This document shows positions 59,309-64,000 of a DNA stretch of 64,000 nucleotides, piece by piece. Both the position numbers and the translations under genes were made by a program. Numbering within the stretch: position 1 is the stretch's first letter; each line of letters opens with the position of its first letter. The notes under the pieces are model-generated. The model made no database searches. It was given only the letters and a program-made list of their open reading frames with translations, and had not been told where the DNA came from. The DNA comes from Lineus longissimus (lineage: Eukaryota > Nemertea > Pilidiophora > Heteronemertea > Lineidae), in the NCBI RefSeq assembly GCF_910592395.1, contig NC_088320.1, forward strand, positions 9,612,001-9,676,000, given 5' to 3'.

Positions 59309-59561
59309 AGTCATCGTCATCGCCATCGCCATTGCCATCGCCATCGTCAACGTCATCGTCATCGTCATCGTTATCGTCATGATCATCATCATTGTCATGA
59401 TCGTCATCATCGTCATCGTCATCGTCATCGTCATCGCCGTCGTCATCGTCATCATCATCGTCATTGTCATCGTCATGATCATCATCATCGACATCGTCAT
59501 CGTCATCGTCATTGTCATCGTCATCGTCATCGTATCGTCATCGCCATCGCCATCGTCATCA

Positions 59562-59596
<35 letters not shown>

Positions 59597-59683
59597 ATCA
59601 TGATCATCATCATCTTCATCGTCATCGACATCGTCATCGTCATCAACATCGCCATCGTCATCGTCAACGTCATCGTCATCGTT

Positions 59684-59722
<39 letters not shown>

Positions 59723-59812
59723 ATCATCATCATCTTCATCGCCATTGCCATCGCCATCGCCATCGCCATCGCCATCGCCATCGCCATCGCCATCGCCATC
59801 GCCATCGCCATG

Positions 59813-59885
<73 letters not shown>

Positions 59886-59952
59886 CATTAGCCATCGCCA
59901 TCGCCATCGCTATCATCATCGTCATCGTCATCGTCATCATCATCATCATCGA

Positions 59953-59986
<34 letters not shown>

Positions 59987-60125
59987 ATCATCATCATCGA
60001 CATCGTCATCGTCATCGACATCGTCATCGTCATCGTCATCGTCATCGCCATCGCCATCGCCATCATCATCGTCATCATCATCGTCATCGTTATCGTCATG
60101 ATGATCATCATCGTCATGATCATGA

Positions 60126-60166
<41 letters not shown>

Positions 60167-60311
60167 TTCATCGTCATCGTCATCGTCATGATCATCGTCA
60201 TCTTCATCGTCATCGTCATCGCAATCGCCATCGCCATCGCCATCGTCAACGTCATCGTCATCGTCATCGCCATCGTTATCGTCATGATCATCATCATTGT
60301 CATGATCATCA

Positions 60312-60360
<49 letters not shown>

Positions 60361-60389
60361 TATCGTCATGATCATCATCATCGTCATGA

Positions 60390-60442
<53 letters not shown>

Positions 60443-60948
60443 TTCATCGTCATCGTCATCGTCATGATCATCGTCATCTTCATCGTCATCGTCATCGCAA
60501 TCGCCATCGCCATCGTCATCATCATTGTCATCGTCATCGTCATCGTCATCGCCATCGCCATCGCCATCGCCATCGCCATCGTCATCGTCATCGCCATCGT
60601 CATCGTCATCGTCATCGTCATCGTAATCGTCATGATCGTCATCATCTTCATCGTCATCGTCATCGCCATCGCCATCGTCATCGTCATCATCATCGTCATC
60701 GTCATCGTCATCGCCATCGCCATCGCCATCGTCAACGTCATCGTCATCGTCTTCGTCATCGTTATCGTCATGATCATCATCATTGTCATGATCATCATCA
60801 TCGTCATCGTCATCGTCATCGTTATCGTCATCGTCATTGTCATCGTCATGATCATCATCATCGTCATCGTCATCGCCATCGTCATCGTCATCGTCATTGT
60901 CATCGTCATGATCATCATCATCGACATCGTCATCGTCATTGTCATCGA

Positions 60949-60983
<35 letters not shown>

Positions 60984-61055
60984 CCATCGCCATCGTCATC
61001 ATCATCGTCATAATCATCGTCATCGTTATCGTCATGATGATCATCATCGTCATGA

Positions 61056-61122
<67 letters not shown>

Positions 61123-61175
61123 TATCGTCATGATCATCATCATCGTCATGATCATCGTCATCGTCATCGTCATCT

Positions 61176-61211
<36 letters not shown>

Positions 61212-61224
61212 CCATCGTCATCGC

Positions 61225-61260
<36 letters not shown>

Positions 61261-61380
61261 TATCGTCATCGTAATCGTCATCGTCATTGTCATCGTCATC
61301 GTCATCGTTATCGTCATCGTCATCGTCAACGTCATTGTCATCGTCATGATCATCATCATCGTCATGATCATTATCATCGA

Positions 61381-61421
<41 letters not shown>

Positions 61422-61636
61422 CCATCGTCATCGCCATCGCCATCGCCATCGTCATCATCATCGTCATCGTTGTCGTCATCGTCATCGTCATCGTCATCGT
61501 TGTCGTTATCGTTATCGTCATCATCATCATCATCGTCATGATCATCGTCATGATCATCGTCATCGTCATCGCCATCGTCATCGGCATCGTCATCGTCATC
61601 GTCATGATCATCATCATCTTCATTGTCATCGTCAAG

Positions 61637-61698
<62 letters not shown>

Positions 61699-61810
61699 CC
61701 ATCACCATCACAATCGACGTCGTCGTCGTCGTCGTCGTTGTCGTCATTGTCATCATCATCTTCATCGTCATCGTCATCGCCATCGCCATCGTTATCGTCA
61801 TCATCATCGT

Positions 61811-61846
<36 letters not shown>

Positions 61847-61899
61847 TATCGTCATGATCATCATCATCGTCATGATCATCCTCATCGTCATCGTCATCT

Positions 61900-61935
<36 letters not shown>

Positions 61936-62172
61936 CCATCTTCTTCGCCATCGTCATCGTCATCGCCATTGTCATCGTTATCGTCATCGTCATCGTCATC
62001 GCCATCGCCATCGTTATCGTCATCGTCATCGTCATCGTCATTGTCATCGTCATGATCATCATCATCGTCATGATCATGATCATCGACATCGTCATCGTCA
62101 TCGTCATCGTCGTCGTCATCGTCATCGTCATCGTCATCGCCATCGCCATCGTCATCATCATCGTCATCGTTG

Positions 62173-62223
<51 letters not shown>

Positions 62224-62292
62224 CCATCGCCATTGTCATCGTCATCGTTATCGTCATGATGATCATCATCGTCATGATCATCATCGTCATGA

Positions 62293-62332
<40 letters not shown>

Positions 62333-62346
62333 GATCATCGTCATCA

Positions 62347-62382
<36 letters not shown>

Positions 62383-62407
62383 CCATCGCCATCGCCATCG
62401 CCATCGC

Positions 62408-62443
<36 letters not shown>

Positions 62444-62478
62444 TATCGTCATGATCATCATCATCGTCATGATCATCA

Positions 62479-62524
<46 letters not shown>

Positions 62525-62826
62525 GATCATCATCATCTTCATCGTCATCGTCATCGCCATCGCCATCGTTATCGTCATCATCATCGTCATCGTCATCGTC
62601 ATCGTTATCGTCATTGTCATCATCATCGTCATCGCCATCGCCATCGCCATCGTCATCGTCATCGTCATCGTCATCGTTATCGTCATGATCATCGTCATCG
62701 TCATCGTTATCGTCATTGTCATCGTCATCGTCATCGCCATCGGCATCGCCATCGTCATCGTCATCGTCATCGTCATCGTTATCGTCATGATCATCATCAT
62801 CGTCATGATCATCATCATCGTCATCT

Positions 62827-62860
<34 letters not shown>

Positions 62861-62912
62861 TGCCATCGCCATCGTCATCGCCATCGTCATCGTCATCGCC
62901 ATTGTCATCGTT

Positions 62913-62959
<47 letters not shown>

Positions 62960-63033
62960 TATCGTCATCGTCATCGTCATCGTCATTGTCATCGTCATGA
63001 TCATCATCATCGTCATGATCATCATCATCGACG

Positions 63034-63084
<51 letters not shown>

Positions 63085-63117
63085 CCATCGCCATCGTCAT
63101 CATCATCGTCATCGTTG

Positions 63118-63156
<39 letters not shown>

Positions 63157-63228
63157 CCATCGCCATCGTCATCGTCATCGTCATCGTTGTCGTTATCGTT
63201 ATCGTCATCATCATCATCATCGTCATGA

Positions 63229-63264
<36 letters not shown>

Positions 63265-63528
63265 CCATCATCATCACAATCGACGTCGTCGTCGTCGTCG
63301 TCGTCGTTGTAGTCATTGTCATCATCATCGTCATCGTCATCGCCATCGCCATCGCCATTGTCATCGTCATCGTCATTGTCATCGTTATCGTCATGATCAT
63401 CATCATCGTCATGATCATCATCATCGTCATGATCATCATCATCGTGATCGTCATCGTCATCGTTATTGTCATCGTCATCGTCATCGACATCTTCATTGTC
63501 ATCCTCATGATCATCATCATCTTCATGA

Positions 63529-63568
<40 letters not shown>

Positions 63569-63569
63569 T

Positions 63570-63600
<31 letters not shown>

Positions 63601-63787
63601 CCATCGCCATCGCCATCGCCATCGCCATCGCCATCGCCATCGCCATCGCCATCCCCATCCCCATCGCCATCGCCATCGCCATCGCCATTGCCATCGCCAT
63701 CGTCATCGTCATCGCCATCGTCATCGTCATCGTCATCGTCATGATCATCATCATCTTCATCGCCATCGCCATCGCCATCGCCATCGC

Positions 63788-63832
<45 letters not shown>

Positions 63833-64000
63833 GATCATCATCATCTTCATCATCATCTTCATCGTCATCGTCATCGCCATCGCCATCGTCGTCGTCATCG
63901 CCATCGCCGTCGCCGTCGTCGAAGTCGTCGTCGTCATCGTCATCGTCACCGTCATCGTCATCGTCATTGTCATCGCCATCGCCATCGCCATGATCATCAT

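Larger units (their letters stand above)
44433..64000. repeat. Giant hexanucleotide satellite, GTCATC/GCCATC, about 19.6 kb, truncated by the window end
   Basis: From TCGTCATC at 44433 to the end nearly every base fits a six-base frame GTCATC, with blocks of GCCATC, the recurrent insert ATGATCATCATCATC and minor variants (GTTATC, ATTGTC, AACATC, TTCATC). It is higher-order, not uniform. A one-base phase slip (CGTATCGTCATCGCC) recurs at 45238, 46767, 48218, 48523, 52056, 53729, 56632, 57930 and 59531. A CGACGTCGTCGTCG block recurs six times and GCATTAGCC five times. Sequence immediately left is coding exon; the right boundary is outside the window. Frames read VI, SS or HR on the plus strand and MT or DD on the minus strand, since only one of the six frames contains TGA in the basic hexamer. 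No gene or RNA is supported inside. Confidence 0.97.

Noticed and set aside
44398-64000. Very long open frames on both strands (up to about 1370 codons) of Val-Ile, Ser, His-Arg, Met-Thr or Asp repeats
   Set aside because: They are forced by a six-base repeat whose hexamer gives TGA in only one of six frames. They start and stop at phase slips of the satellite and have no gene-like sequence, so none is called as a gene.
61640-64000. Minus-strand poly-Asp frame resembling Asp-rich biomineral proteins
   Set aside because: It is simply the GATGAC reading of the satellite, joined to a Met-Thr frame by a phase slip near 61633. No signal peptide, splice sites or non-repeat coding flank is present.
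44433-64000. CRISPR-like array
   Set aside because: There are no unique spacers between conserved repeats; the whole region is continuous short-unit satellite in a eukaryotic context.
1-64000. tRNA and rRNA genes
   Set aside because: I scanned for recognisable A/B-box and rRNA core words and saw none convincing. A tRNA scan would be needed to exclude weak cases.

Overview
The window reads as nuclear DNA of a marine invertebrate animal. The evidence is GT-AG introns, a solute-carrier exon, a SANT-like gene, a BEL/Pao LTR retrotransposon, a CR1-like LINE tail, and many terminal-inverted-repeat (TIR) elements. Nothing bacterial is present. I cannot resolve the phylum from sequence alone.

Layout. 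1-16.5 kb: mostly non-coding, with dispersed and tandem repeats and one long-TIR element (13345-14399). 16.6-22.9 kb: a two-exon gene for an unrecognised 178-residue basic protein. Its 5.7-kb intron holds a foldback element and a second long-TIR element. 25.2-33.5 kb: a nearly complete BEL/Pao element on the minus strand with paired LTRs, a 5-bp target duplication, full gag-pol and one frame break in integrase. 33.5-39.6 kb: non-coding, with an 85-bp direct repeat, a possible secreted Asp-rich first exon, and a composite element bounded by two almost identical 446-bp copies. 39.6-41.1 kb: a PIF/Harbinger-like remnant whose right TIR is split by a truncated LINE. 41.8-42.0 kb (minus): a single SLC22-type transporter exon. 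42.7-44.43 kb (plus): four phase-consistent exons of a SANT/Myb-like protein.

44.43-64.0 kb: one uninterrupted satellite of the hexamer GTCATC with GCCATC variants, about 19.6 kb (31% of the window), running off the right edge. It begins in frame inside the last recognisable SANT exon. It has higher-order structure: a recurring one-base phase slip, a recurring CGACGTCGTCG block, a recurring GCATTAGCC landmark, and four copies of a roughly 0.9-kb segment. The very long open frames on both strands here (Val-Ile, Ser, His-Arg, Met-Thr, Asp) follow from a six-base repeat with few stops and are not genes.

The host genes show no sign of working together. The common theme is repeat invasion: elements inside introns, elements inside elements, and a giant simple satellite beginning within a coding exon. 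All positions, identities and alignments were read by eye and not computed.
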